From Lacticaseibacillus casei DSM 20011 = JCM 1134 = ATCC 393 (GTDB lineage Bacteria > Bacillota > Bacilli > Lactobacillales > Lactobacillaceae), in contig NZ_AP012544.1 of the NCBI RefSeq assembly GCF_000829055.1, positions 124,001 through 188,000 of the forward strand: a stretch of 64,000 nucleotides of DNA. The letters are read 5' to 3'. The stretch's first letter is position 1, and each line of letters starts with the position of its first letter. Made by a program: the position numbers and the translations under genes. Below the pieces are notes generated by a model. That model ran no database searches. It was given only the letters and a program-made list of their open reading frames with translations, and was not told where the DNA came from. Positions 8,465 to 16,572 of the stretch are shown here, in pieces.

Positions 8465-9778
8465 ATGCATCGGCACAGCTGGTGGTTGGTACCCCTATTG
8501 TTATTGCTGGGACTCTGCGCTGCAACGCTGCAACCGGTTCAGGCGAGTTCAGGTAAATGGTATCGCGATCAAGGTGCGATGACGGGGCCTGAGAGTCGCC
8601 GGGTTTTAAACCAGCTAAATGACCAAACGTTTGCCAAGGTTAAAGGGCATCCGCAAATAGCGGTCATAACAGTGGCATCGCTGGATGATGATGACATCGA
8701 AGATTATGCCAATGACCAGTTTGCGAAGGCCGGCGTCGGCAAAAAAGACTGGGAAAATGGGCTATTGTTGGTGCTTTCCCGCAATGATCACAAGTATTGG
8801 CTGGAAGTCGGGTATGGCTTAGAGGACGTTGTACCAGACGGCAGCGCCGACGAGATCGTGACGGACAGCGTTAAAAACCAGCTCAAGGCCGAAAATTATG
8901 ATCGCGCCATTGCGATGTTCCTGACCAATATCGGGAAGCGTGTCGTTGCTCACCAAAGTGCGATTACAACGCCAACTCAAATTAAGGCCAAACGCGCGCG
9001 TGCTGCGGCAATCAAGCGGGTGCTAATGATTGCGGCACTGATTGTGGGCGGATTAATGGTTCTTTTCTTCTTGGCGCATGCTGCCATGAATGCGCGGTTG
9101 CATGACGCGATGAGCGACCCCGGGGCGATGGCAGCATTGCCGATTTATGCAGCGGTGACAGCTGCTGGCATTAAGTTGCGGGTAGATTCAGCTTCCTTGC
9201 CGTTATTTCGCTTTGCTTGGGCGCATCACCAATTACGCGTGATCGGAATGGCTGGGATAGCGCGACGAAGGTTTGAATCCTGGACGCAGGAGATTCGGTT
9301 CACGACGCCACATCCATATTGGTACTATCACAATCTTCAAGGGGCACTCCGGGAATTGTCAGATCAAGAAATCATCAACGCGCCCACCATAACGGCACTG
9401 GCTGATTTGCTGAATCCGGCCTTAACGGATCGGTTGGTAACAGGCAAGCCATACGAAACGGCATATGCAACATGGCTCAGCGGGCAAAAAAGCATCTCCA
9501 GTCAGGAAGCCGCCACAACATGGACGAAGTTTCTTGAAAACGTGAAAGCAACGGATCATTTTTCGGATAAAACTTTGGCAGCAACGTTTTCGGCCATACT
9601 TTTCCATATCCGTCATCCAGACAAGGATCAGCACTTAGATCAAGATGACTTACCGCTGTGGGTGATGTCTGATTTTGGCTCTGGATCAAGTAGTGGCGGA
9701 AGTGGCGGATCCGACAGTTTCGGCAGTGGTTTTGGTGGCGGATCCAGTGGCGGCGGTGGTTTTGGCGGCAGCTGGTGA
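8465..9778 (+). CDS. TPM-domain (YgcG-family) membrane protein with Gly-rich tail
   Basis: 437 aa from the ATG at 8465 (AAGGAGG at 8451-8457; upstream in-frame ATGs are unsupported). Signal peptide-like start HRHSWWLVPLLLLLGLCAATLQPVQA; TPM domain over about 35-165 (QIAVITVASLDDDDIEDYAN, LLLVLSRNDHKYWLEVGYGLE); one membrane helix near 185-205 (VLMIAALIVGGLMVLFFLAH); a cytoplasmic domain; and a C-terminal Gly/Ser-rich tail ending GGGGFGGSW. This layout is that of TPM_phosphatase/YgcG proteins, implicated in photosystem repair in plants and of uncertain role in bacteria. It stands alone between a repeat and the TauE operon. Confidence 0.8.
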   Translation: MHRHSWWLVPLLLLLGLCAATLQPVQASSGKWYRDQGAMTGPESRRVLNQLNDQTFAKVKGHPQIAVITVASLDDDDIEDYANDQFAKAGVGKKDWENGLLLVLSRNDHKYWLEVGYGLEDVVPDGSADEIVTDSVKNQLKAENYDRAIAMFLTNIGKRVVAHQSAITTPTQIKAKRARAAAIKRVLMIAALIVGGLMVLFFLAHAAMNARLHDAMSDPGAMAALPIYAAVTAAGIKLRVDSASLPLFRFAWAHHQLRVIGMAGIARRRFESWTQEIRFTTPHPYWYYHNLQGALRELSDQEIINAPTITALADLLNPALTDRLVTGKPYETAYATWLSGQKSISSQEAATTWTKFLENVKATDHFSDKTLAATFSAILFHIRHPDKDQHLDQDDLPLWVMSDFGSGSSSGGSGGSDSFGSGFGGGSSGGGGFGGSW

Positions 9779-9923
9779 CTGATGAGTCGGCGAAGCGTGG
9801 CGACCCGCTTTTTGAAAATAGCTTGAAAATCACATATCACGTGGGCTAACATTAGAAAATACAAACAAAATGGTGTGTGGTTTTAACTGCCATTGGTTAA
9901 TGCATGAAAACGGGGCTAGATAA

Positions 9924-10766
9924 ATGGAGCAAATACTATTGTTAATGGGCACCGGTTTGCTTGGCGGCATTCTTGGTGCAGTGCTTGGTATTGGCGGCGG
10001 GATGATTATCACGCCGATTTTGACGATGTTAATGGGTTTGCCGATTCAATATGCGATCGGTGCCAGTATCGTCTCCGTCATTGCCACGAGTTCAGGTGCG
10101 ACCATTGCGTATCTCAAAGATGAAATGCTGAACTTGCGCGTGGCGATGTTTTTGGAAATTGCCACGACGGTCGGCGCGGTTTTGGGCGCGATTGTTACCG
10201 GGCTTGTGGACGGCAAAGTGCTGTACATTTTGTTCGGCGCGTTGTTGATTTTTTCAGCGTTCAATATGATTCGCAAAATGCGGATGAAAGAAGACGAAGC
10301 GCGCCAGACGACACCAGATGAGATTGCGACCAAGTTGCGCTTGAACGGGGCTTATTTTGACAAAGCCACCGGTAAAGAAGTCAATTATACGGTGACCAAC
10401 GTGCCAGGCGGCTTTGCGATGATGTTTGGCGCCGGTATTGCCTCCGGTCTGTTAGGGATCGGCAGCGGCGCGTTTAAGGTGATCGCGATGGATACGATCA
10501 TGCACATGCCGTTGAAGCCTTCCAGTGCGACCAGCAACCTCATGATGGGGGTCACCGCGGCGGCCAGTGCAACGGTGTATTATTTTGGCGGGCAATTGCA
10601 GCCGCAAATTGCTGCACCACTGGCCATCGGGATCCTCATTGGCGCGACAGTCGGTTCCCGCGTGATGCAGATTCTGCCGACCAAGGTTTTGCGCATGATC
10701 TTCATTCCGGTTATTGGCTATATGGGCATTCAAATGGCGCTTAAAGGATTTGGGGTGTCAATCTGA
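9924..10766 (+). CDS. TauE/SafE-family membrane transporter
   Basis: 280 aa with about eight membrane helices in two internally repeated halves: GTGLLGGILGAVLGIGGGMI near the start, and a matching GAGIASGLLGIGSGAFKV near 172. Both carry the Gly-rich motif of the TauE/SafE (DUF81) family of sulfite/sulfonate or organic-anion exporters. A central soluble loop (about 115-150) carries KMRMKEDEARQTTPDEIATK. The stop overlaps the start of the next gene (TGATG), so the two are translationally coupled. The substrate is not inferable. Confidence 0.85.
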   Translation: MEQILLLMGTGLLGGILGAVLGIGGGMIITPILTMLMGLPIQYAIGASIVSVIATSSGATIAYLKDEMLNLRVAMFLEIATTVGAVLGAIVTGLVDGKVLYILFGALLIFSAFNMIRKMRMKEDEARQTTPDEIATKLRLNGAYFDKATGKEVNYTVTNVPGGFAMMFGAGIASGLLGIGSGAFKVIAMDTIMHMPLKPSSATSNLMMGVTAAASATVYYFGGQLQPQIAAPLAIGILIGATVGSRVMQILPTKVLRMIFIPVIGYMGIQMALKGFGVSI

Positions 10767-11140
10767 TGGACAATAAACTTAAAACCGAAATTGATGATGT
10801 CGAAATTATGATCGGCAAGGTCATGCAAGTTGGCGTCATTTTGTCGGCGGTGGTCATTGTTTTGGGGCTGATTTTGCTTATTGCGACCGGGTCGACCGGG
10901 TATCCGGCAGGCGTTCACCCGACGCGGGTTGGCGCTATTTTGAGTGGAACCTTCGCCTTAAAACCATACGCCGTGTTAATGACAGGCATTTTTTTGCTGA
11001 TTTTGACCCCGGTTTTGCGGGTGGTAGTTTCGATTTATGCGTTTGCTGTGGAGCATGACCACCTTTATGTATGGATTACGACTGCCGTGCTGATTATCTT
11101 AATCGGTGCGATGACGATTGGGTATTTGGGCAATCGTTAA
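10766..11140 (+). CDS. DUF1634 membrane protein
   Basis: 124 aa with three predicted membrane helices (near 20-45, 68-90 and 98-120). It fits DUF1634, a family regularly encoded next to TauE/SafE transporters. Its ATG shares a base with the upstream TGA. Probably an accessory subunit or partner of that transporter (inference from conserved pairing). The N-terminus EIDDVEIMIGKVMQVGV is predicted cytoplasmic. Confidence 0.8.
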   Translation: MDNKLKTEIDDVEIMIGKVMQVGVILSAVVIVLGLILLIATGSTGYPAGVHPTRVGAILSGTFALKPYAVLMTGIFLLILTPVLRVVVSIYAFAVEHDHLYVWITTAVLIILIGAMTIGYLGNR

Positions 11141-11163
11141 GTCGGTTCCGATATAACGCGCTC

Positions 11164-11287
11164 ACCATAACGCGTTCGCCAGCCCAGAAACCTGCGTGTA
11201 AGGACCTCAGACACAATGGCCAAGACCGGGCCATCACGCCTGAGGCCGCTTACACTCCGGTTTCTAACCGGGCTGGCTCACGCTCAC
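11164..11287 (+). repeat. Dispersed palindromic repeat, copy 2
   Basis: Full-length: CCATAACGCGTTCGCCAGCC at the left end, GGCTGGCTCACGCTCAC at the right. Stems CCAGCCC / GGGCTGG, AGAAACC / GGTTTCT and CCTCAG / CTGAGG all pair. Twelve extra bases (ATAACGCGCTCA, 11152-11163) precede it and look like a partial second left end. It abuts the A/T tract of the next terminator. Confidence 0.85.
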
Positions 11288-11289
11288 AT

Positions 11290-11346
11290 AAAAAAGAGGA
11301 ATTCCCGATCACAGATAGTTTTCTGTGATTCGGAGTTCCTCTTTTT
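11290..11346. terminator. Bidirectional terminator between DUF1634 gene and ggt
   Basis: AAAAAGAGGAA / TTCCTCTTTTT outer arms and CACAGA / CTGTG inner arms, with A and T runs on either side, between convergent genes. Confidence 0.9.
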
Positions 11347-11349
11347 GCG

Positions 11350-12975
11350 TTACCAAACCGCCATGGCGCCGTCTGTTCGCGATTCGGACCCGCCAACATA
11401 AGTTTTGGTTTCAGGATTGCGCCAGATGACCTGCCCGCGGCCAAAAACGTTGGGTTCAGACTGAACGACAATATGATGTCCGGCGGCAACAAGTCGATTT
11501 ACCGTCACAGCTGGCACTTCACGTTCGACTTGGACAGTTTGATCGTGCATCCATTGCCAGCGCGGGGCATCTAACGCGGCTTGCGGGTCAAGGCCAAAGT
11601 CGATAGTGTTCATTAAAACCTGCAGGTGCCCTTGTGGCTGCATGAAACCACCCATCACGCCAAAAGGTCCGATCGGGGTCCCGTTTTTGGTTAAAAAGCC
11701 CGGGATGATGGTGTTGATCGGGCGTTTACCACCTTCAAGGACATTGGGTGACGCGGGATCGAAGGAAAAGTTGTTGCCACGGTTGTTCAAGGCAATGCCC
11801 GTGCCCGGAACCACGACACCTGAGCCGAAGCCCATGTAGTTACTTTGAATCATGGACACCATATTGCCATCCCGATCGGCAGTTGCCAGATAAACGGTCC
11901 CGCCACTTTGCGGGTCACCAGCTTCAGGCGGTCGGGCCGATTCACCAATCAGTGCGCTGCGGCTAGCGAGATAGTCCAATGCAAGCAACTGATTCGGATC
12001 AAGCTGCATGGCCTGCGGATCGCCAGCAAACTTAAAGAAGTCGGCAAAGGCTAACTTAATCGCTTCAATCTGGTGGTGGACGGTGTCAAATGAATCCCGG
12101 TTGGTAAAATGCCAACCCTGCAATAATCCTAATGCTTCTAACGCCACCACACCTTGACTGTTAGGGGGCAGTTCCAACACGTCATAGCCATGATAGTGGA
12201 GCTTTAGCGGCGTTACCCAAGCCGGCTGATACGCTGCTAAATCTTCGGCCGTTAAATAACCGCCATTCTGTGACGCAGCCGTGGCAATTTTTTGGGCCAA
12301 GGTTCCTTCATAGAAATCGCGCGCCTGTGTTTGGCCAATGCGTGTGAGTGTATCGGCCTGGTCCGCAGATTGCCAAACTTCACCAGTTTGCGGCGCATGG
12401 CCATTTGGACAAAAGGTTTTGAACCATTCGTCAAAAATCGCCGGATTAGCTGCCTTTTTTTGGGCTTGGCGATAATTTTGCGCGGCGCGTTCCCAAAAAT
12501 AAGCGATGGTCTGAGATACGGGATAGCCATCTTGCGCATAAGCGATGGCTGGCGCTAAGTCCTCAGCTAAGGAAAGCTGGCCAAAACGTTCAACCATCGC
12601 TGCCCAAGTCGCAGGTGCACCGGGAACATCAATGGAGGTCCAGCCAAACTTGGGCATTTCCGTTAAACCAGCAGCTTGAAGATCTGCAACTTTGAGATTT
12701 TGCGGCGCCGGACCGCTACCATTGATCCCATATTGCTGGCCATTGATACTGATAATCGCAAACGCATCACTGCCAATGCCATTGGTGGTGGGCTCGACAA
12801 CGGTCAGACAGGCAGCGGTCGCTATGGCTGCATCAACCGCATTGCCGCCTTGTTGGAGAATCCGCAAACCGGCTTGAGCAGCTAACGGCTGGCTGGTACC
12901 CACCATGCCGTACTTAGCATAGACTGACTTGCGCGAACGCGGGTAAGGATTGTTAGGGCTCGTGAAAAAGGACAT
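11350..12975 (-). CDS. ggt: Gamma-glutamyltransferase (gamma-glutamyltranspeptidase)
   Basis: 541 aa from the ATG at 12975 (GAGGCG just upstream). An in-frame extension to 13032 lacks a ribosome binding site. It is synthesised as one chain and is expected to self-cleave before the catalytic Thr of GGTVYLATADRDGN, about two thirds along. The large subunit carries GGNAVDAAIATAACLTVVEP near residue 40-60; the small subunit carries LNNRGNNFSFDP and GFMQPQGHLQVL. Typical bacterial Ggt is periplasmic or secreted, but no signal peptide is seen here, suggesting a cytosolic enzyme acting on gamma-glutamyl compounds such as glutathione or related dipeptides. It stands alone between terminators. Confidence 0.88.
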   Translation of the reverse strand: MSFFTSPNNPYPRSRKSVYAKYGMVGTSQPLAAQAGLRILQQGGNAVDAAIATAACLTVVEPTTNGIGSDAFAIISINGQQYGINGSGPAPQNLKVADLQAAGLTEMPKFGWTSIDVPGAPATWAAMVERFGQLSLAEDLAPAIAYAQDGYPVSQTIAYFWERAAQNYRQAQKKAANPAIFDEWFKTFCPNGHAPQTGEVWQSADQADTLTRIGQTQARDFYEGTLAQKIATAASQNGGYLTAEDLAAYQPAWVTPLKLHYHGYDVLELPPNSQGVVALEALGLLQGWHFTNRDSFDTVHHQIEAIKLAFADFFKFAGDPQAMQLDPNQLLALDYLASRSALIGESARPPEAGDPQSGGTVYLATADRDGNMVSMIQSNYMGFGSGVVVPGTGIALNNRGNNFSFDPASPNVLEGGKRPINTIIPGFLTKNGTPIGPFGVMGGFMQPQGHLQVLMNTIDFGLDPQAALDAPRWQWMHDQTVQVEREVPAVTVNRLVAAGHHIVVQSEPNVFGRGQVIWRNPETKTYVGGSESRTDGAMAVW

Positions 12976-13042
12976 CGAATCGCCTCGTTTGTGTCGAATA
13001 TGTAATGTGAGATATAGGTCACAGAATATCACAATCCTGCGT

Positions 13043-13086
13043 AAAAAGCCCCGTCACCAAATTTTGCATTTGGTAACGGGACTCTT
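13043..13086 (-). terminator. Terminator of the small - strand gene upstream of ggt
   Basis: Arms GCCCCGTCACCAAA / TTTGGTAACGGG with a T-rich tail on the - strand (GGGGCTTTTTAC). Confidence 0.8.
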
Positions 13087-13099
13087 TCATAACGGCAAC

Positions 13100-13306
13100 T
13101 TACTTACCGTTCGGTTTGTGTTCCATGTAATCCTTCAGCGTGGCGACGACGGAAGAATCCGGCATCTCACGCATAGATTTGATGTTGTGAATATGTTCCA
13201 CTGATACATGGCTGTTAAGCGCCATCTCCGTGTCCGTTAGATGATTTTTGCGCTGGAAGTCGATGATTTCCCGTGAAAATGCACTGATTTGATCTTTTTC
13301 AGCCAA
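13100..13306 (-). CDS. Small conserved lactobacillus protein (LBP_cg2779-like), HTH-like
   Basis: 68 aa starting at a TTG (13306), with GAGGAGG seven bases upstream. The longer in-frame ATG version (13393) would place this strong ribosome binding site inside the gene, so it is rejected. The sequence begins MAEKDQISAFSREIIDFQRK and continues with LTDTEMALNSHVSVEHIHNIK, which looks like a small helix-turn-helix. It resembles a short Lactobacillales family (LBP_cg2779 type), but no function is known. Monocistronic with its own terminator. Confidence 0.6.
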   Translation of the reverse strand: MAEKDQISAFSREIIDFQRKNHLTDTEMALNSHVSVEHIHNIKSMREMPDSSVVATLKDYMEHKPNGK

Positions 13307-13474
13307 AACGATTCCTCCTCGTGAGCCTTTACTAACAGTATAACGATTTTTGTCAAGGTGCGCACGTATGACATTCAATCGTAACTTTGTCATGATTCAT
13401 TAGCGAAAATGTCAGGTTATAAAGACGGAATTCAGGATGAGATTCGAAAAATAGTCAGGGGGTGAACTTAAAGA

Positions 13475-13503
13475 TTGCAAGAACGAACAAATGTTTGCAT
13501 AAT
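13475..13503 (+). promoter_or_regulatory. Promoter with a LexA/DinR-type box in the spacer
   Basis: TTGCAA (13475-13480) and CATAAT (13498-13503) are 17 bases apart. The spacer contains CGAACAAATGTTTG (13484-13497), which matches the Gram-positive SOS box CGAACRNRYGTTYC at 13 of 14 positions. LexA bound there would occlude RNA polymerase. The downstream transcript would carry a ~130-base leader with a hairpin (CCGCCAA / TTGGCGG) before the gene at 13639. Confidence 0.55.
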
Positions 13504-13638
13504 GAAGATGTACTAAAAGAGAGTGTCAGAACCGCCAACATCCCGATGGTAAAACAGTTGATTTGGCGGCGTTTGGACAAGATTGCCAGTCGCTCGATGT
13601 TGTAAGTATTGCCTTGATTTGAAAGGTAAGGTGAGCTT

Positions 13639-13944
13639 ATGGAACACTATGCTTACTTGCAAGACTTAGCCGCTAGTCAAAGTGACCGTGATTTGCGTGT
13701 GCGGATTTGGGACAATAAGAATATCATCATTCGGCGAAACCAAAGCCAGCATCAAGGCTTGGCAACCCAAGTTTGGGATGCCTGGTTGCGTCAAGAATTG
13801 CGGCGCTTCAACGGATTTGAGCCGATTATCGAAGTGGATGATTTTTCGGGTCATCAAGAAATCAAGTTTTTTAAAGAAAACGAACTTGCCGATGCTGTTC
13901 ATTTCATCCTTCAAGGTGAAGGAACCGTCGAAACAGCTAGTTGA
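13639..13944 (+). CDS. Unrecognised 101-aa protein, possibly SOS-regulated
   Basis: 101 aa with no family recognised. The start ATG at 13639 follows GGTGAG. The sequence is charged and soluble, without membrane segments or signal peptide; the middle carries QVWDAWLRQELRRFNGFEP and the end HFILQGEGTVETAS. The only upstream promoter I can see has a LexA/DinR-like operator (13484-13497), so induction by DNA damage is a testable inference. The transcript ends at a hairpin just downstream (13952-13987). Codon use resembles its neighbours, so the gene is probably real. Confidence 0.6.
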   Translation: MEHYAYLQDLAASQSDRDLRVRIWDNKNIIIRRNQSQHQGLATQVWDAWLRQELRRFNGFEPIIEVDDFSGHQEIKFFKENELADAVHFILQGEGTVETAS

Positions 13945-13951
13945 AGGAGTT

Positions 13952-13987
13952 GCCGAGTCGCAGTGTGGGTGATACTGCGGCTTTTTG
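13952..13987 (+). terminator. Rho-independent terminator
   Basis: GCCGAGTCGCAGT / ACTGCGGC hairpin followed by TTTTT. Confidence 0.7.
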
Positions 13988-14030
13988 AGTGCTCACAGCT
14001 AAACATCGCATCTCACCAGTCATGTAAGCT

Positions 14031-14058
14031 TTTACAACCTCGAAGTTATCAGTATACT
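14031..14058 (+). promoter_or_regulatory. Promoter of flavodoxin gene
   Basis: TTTACA (14031-14036), a 16-base spacer and TATACT (14053-14058), about 20 bases before the ribosome binding site of the flavodoxin gene. This supports the ATG at 14080 rather than upstream in-frame starts. Confidence 0.6.
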
Positions 14059-14079
14059 GAACTTAATGAGGTGAGGACG

Positions 14080-14547
14080 ATGAAGGCGATCATTTTATAC
14101 GCATCAATCACGGGCAATGCCAAAGGAATGGCGCGGGTTGAGCAACAGTTTTTTGAACATTACGGCTGGGATGTTACGCTTGGCGAAATGATTCAGACAG
14201 ATCCAAGTAAGATTAAAGACTATGACGTGTTGGTTTTAGCGACATATACCTGGACCGGCGGCGTGATTCCGGAAGAAACCCAGGATTTCTATGAGGATTT
14301 GAGCAAGCTGGACTTTTCTGCGAAGCCGCTGGTTTTTGGCGTGCTTGGCACCGGCGATCCTTATTACGGCAAGGATTACAATACGGCTCCAGAGTTGTTT
14401 GAAGCGGTTTTGAGAGCGAGCGGAGCGGTTCAGGGCGCGGAGCCGGTCAAAATTGCGCTGAACGTTAAGCAGGAGGAAATGCCTCAATTTGCGGCGTTTA
14501 CGCAGAGCCTGATTAAGCAAGCGGAGGCGCTTCAAAGTGAGAAGTGA
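14080..14547 (+). CDS. Flavodoxin
   Basis: 155 aa from the ATG at 14080 (GAGGTGAGG upstream). Flavodoxin fold: the FMN phosphate loop is the N-terminal LYASITGNAKGMA (residues 6-18); the isoalloxazine loops are expected at LATYTWTGGVIPEE near 51-65 and GVLGTGDPYYGKDY near 87-100. This is a short-chain soluble electron carrier; in lactobacilli its partners are uncertain. Upstream starts (13963) lie before the promoter. It is monocistronic and followed by two tandem dispersed repeats. Confidence 0.88.
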   Translation: MKAIILYASITGNAKGMARVEQQFFEHYGWDVTLGEMIQTDPSKIKDYDVLVLATYTWTGGVIPEETQDFYEDLSKLDFSAKPLVFGVLGTGDPYYGKDYNTAPELFEAVLRASGAVQGAEPVKIALNVKQEEMPQFAAFTQSLIKQAEALQSEK

Positions 14548-14585
14548 CCTGAATTAGCGTGGTATACTGAAGTCATAAAGAGTTT

Positions 14586-14695
14586 GCCGGCGCAGAAGTC
14601 TGCGTGTAAGGACCTTAGGCGCAATGGCCAAGATCGGGCCATCACGCCTAAGGCCACTTACACTCCGACTGCTAAACGCGCCAGTTCACGCTCAC
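14586..14695 (+). repeat. Dispersed palindromic repeat, copy 3 (tandem with copy 4)
   Basis: Begins GCCGGCGCAGAAGTCTGCGT, ends GCGCCAGTTCACGCTCAC. Inner stem CCTTAGGCG / CGCCTAAGG is fully paired; the middle stem has one mismatch (AGAAGTC / GACTGCT). The left terminal AACGCGTT is missing. Confidence 0.8.
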
Positions 14696-14815
14696 ATTAA
14701 CGCGCTCCCCAGCGCAGAAGCCTGCATGTAAGGACCTTGGTCGCAATGGCAAAGTGCGCCATCACGCCCAAGGCCGCTTACACTCCGGCTTCTAACCGCG
14801 CTGGCTCGCGCTCAC
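14696..14815 (+). repeat. Dispersed palindromic repeat, copy 4 (tandem with copy 3)
   Basis: Begins ATTAACGCGCTCCCCAGCGC, ends GCTGGCTCGCGCTCAC. Stems CCAGCGC / GCGCTGG, AGAAGCC / GGCTTCT and CCTTGG / CCAAGG. Head-to-tail with copy 3 and 20 bases before the next start codon, so it lies in that gene's leader. Confidence 0.85.
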
Positions 14816-14835
14816 CAGAAAGTGAGGGGATCTTG

Positions 14836-15078
14836 ATGAGTGAGGAAATTGTTTTCTTCAATCCCGGCGACGCAGTTGCCAATGATTATGACTTTGCTGC
14901 TGCCCGGCGCAGTGCGCAAATTTACAAGGCCCAACACGTCGTTGACGAGGGATTGGTTGTTGCAAAAGATAAAGATGGCAAGTACTCGGTTTTCTATGAA
15001 GCCGCTGGGACACCTGATTCAAAGGCGAAAGGCGACTATAAGAATGTCGGCAAGTACACGATTCTGGCTCACCTATGA
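14836..15078 (+). CDS. Unrecognised small soluble protein
   Basis: 80 aa from the ATG at 14836 (GAGGGGA just upstream). A longer in-frame ORF starting at 14737 would be read out of repeat copy 4 and is rejected. The sequence begins MSEEIVFFNPGDAVANDYDF and includes VVAKDKDGKYSVFYEA. Probably cytoplasmic; no domain recognised. Its stop overlaps the start of the next gene (ATGA at 15075-15078), so the two small genes form a coupled pair with a membrane partner. Confidence 0.6.
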   Translation: MSEEIVFFNPGDAVANDYDFAAARRSAQIYKAQHVVDEGLVVAKDKDGKYSVFYEAAGTPDSKAKGDYKNVGKYTILAHL

Positions 15079-15269
15079 CTAAGAAAAATTGGTATCGTGT
15101 CGCGTTAGTGGCAATTGCCATTGTTCTCATCGCGGTTATCTATGGCTTCATGCAGCAGCATCAAATTGCGAATCCTTTTTTAGTCGGCGGCCTTGGTTTA
15201 ACTTTGGGCGTTGTTCTTGCGCTACTTTTAGCCAGCTTTTGGCAGCCACATAATTCGCAGAAACACTAG
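15075..15269 (+). CDS. Small two-helix membrane protein, unknown function
   Basis: 64 aa. Two hydrophobic helices: VALVAIAIVLIAVIYGF (about 9-25) and FLVGGLGLTLGVVLALLLASF (about 35-55). The ATG overlaps the previous stop (ATGA), the only clear translation signal. Family not recognised. A strong hairpin terminator follows. Confidence 0.6.
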   Translation: MTKKNWYRVALVAIAIVLIAVIYGFMQQHQIANPFLVGGLGLTLGVVLALLLASFWQPHNSQKH

Positions 15270-15298
15270 CTTATTGAAACCATGATTTTTGTACAAAA

Positions 15299-15357
15299 CA
15301 AAACGCCAAATGACCTGAAGCCGACATCGCGGCAAAGAAGGTTGGTTGGCGTTTTTA
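15299..15357. terminator. Bidirectional terminator
   Basis: AAAACGCCAA..ACC / GGT..TTGGCGTTTTT stem, between convergent genes. Confidence 0.8.
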
Positions 15358-15376
15358 ATTGAGTTATAGCAGCTGC

Positions 15377-16339
15377 TTAGCCATTCACAACGTATTGCGG
15401 CTGTTTACCGTTTAGAACAGCCAACGTATTGTCGGTGACGATTTTGGCCATGGCATCATGTGCTTCAACGGTTGCATTGCCGATGTTTGGCGTTAGCACA
15501 ACGTTGTCCAGTGCCTTGAGTCCTGAGCTGACATGCGGTTCAGCCTCGTAGACATCTAGCGCAGCTCCAGCCAGACGATGCTCGTTTAGCTGTTTGAGTA
15601 GGGCGGTTTCATCAATTAAGGGACCGCGTGCTGCGTTAATGAGATAGGCAGTCGGCTTCATCGTTGCCAGTGCCTGAGCGTCGAGCAAATGGTGTGTGGC
15701 CGGCACCAGTGGCAAATGAAGGGTGACGATGTCGCTTTGCTGCAATAAAGTTGCCCGATCGGTAAACGTTGCTCCCAGTGCCTGTTCGGCTTCAGGTGTC
15801 AGTTGATGATGTTGCGTGTAGAGAATTTTGGCATTAAATGCATGCACGCGCTTGGCAACGGCTTGCCCGATCTGCCCCATGCCGATGATGCCGACGGTTT
15901 TGCCGGCAAGTTCATGGCCTAAGAAGAACGTCGGTGCCCAGCCGGAAAAGCCGGGACCGTGCATTAACCGATCGCCTTCTGTGACCCGATGCAAAACTGC
16001 CAGCATCAAGGCTAGTGTCACCTCGGCTGTTGACGTGGTCGAAACTTTTGGCGTGTTCGTCACGAGCACACCCTGCGCTTTGGCGGCGGTGACGTCGATG
16101 TTATTGAAGCCGGCCCCGTAGTTTGCGATGGGTTTCAAATGGGGCGCCTTTGCTAGTGTTGCTGCCGTGACTGGGGTTGAAAGTGCTGTAATGAGAACTT
16201 CAGTGTTAGCTAAATGACTTTGGAGCTCATCTTCAGTAATGAGTCCCTTACCGTTGTACGCGTCAAAATCCACTCCGGCTTTTTGCAATGCCGCGTTGGC
16301 GGATTTAGGCAAAGCTGCTGAAACATAAACCTGTGGCAT
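15377..16339 (-). CDS. D-2-hydroxyacid dehydrogenase family protein with substituted catalytic His
   Basis: 320 aa from the ATG at 16339 (AAGGAGG 10 bases upstream; a TTG at 16342 is also possible). NAD-binding motif GIIGMGQIGQAVA is near 150; the substrate-binding Arg is in LINAARGPLIDE near 235 and the Glu in LDVYEAEP near 263. The motif that normally carries the catalytic His (TPHIGxAT) reads TPNIGNATVEAH: the codon is AAC at that site. If the read is right, ordinary acid-base chemistry should be impaired or another residue must serve. Similar in length to glyoxylate/hydroxypyruvate reductases; substrate unknown. Monocistronic. Confidence 0.8.
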   Translation of the reverse strand: MPQVYVSAALPKSANAALQKAGVDFDAYNGKGLITEDELQSHLANTEVLITALSTPVTAATLAKAPHLKPIANYGAGFNNIDVTAAKAQGVLVTNTPKVSTTSTAEVTLALMLAVLHRVTEGDRLMHGPGFSGWAPTFFLGHELAGKTVGIIGMGQIGQAVAKRVHAFNAKILYTQHHQLTPEAEQALGATFTDRATLLQQSDIVTLHLPLVPATHHLLDAQALATMKPTAYLINAARGPLIDETALLKQLNEHRLAGAALDVYEAEPHVSSGLKALDNVVLTPNIGNATVEAHDAMAKIVTDNTLAVLNGKQPQYVVNG

Positions 16340-16572
16340 CAATATCTGCCCTCCTTAGGTCAAACCGAACCTACGACAAAATCCATTCATGACTTACCCT
16401 TAGTGTAATACAGGTTCCGCCAAATGAATAAAAACGCGACCATCTTTTCCAAGCGTCGCTAGTGAATCGGAACACCTTAAAGGTTAAAAAAGAAGCAAGA
16501 ACTGACGTGCACGATCAATTTGTGTTACACTGACGTTGGTAACAAAAAGTAAGCAAAGGGGATTGATCGTTG

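Noticed and set aside
14737..14835. N-terminal extension of the 80-aa protein (and a similar one before the GT2 gene at 26853-26960)
   Set aside because: Both extensions are translated from copies of the palindromic repeat, and strong ribosome binding sites lie before the internal ATGs. Their similarity reflects the repeat, not a shared protein domain.
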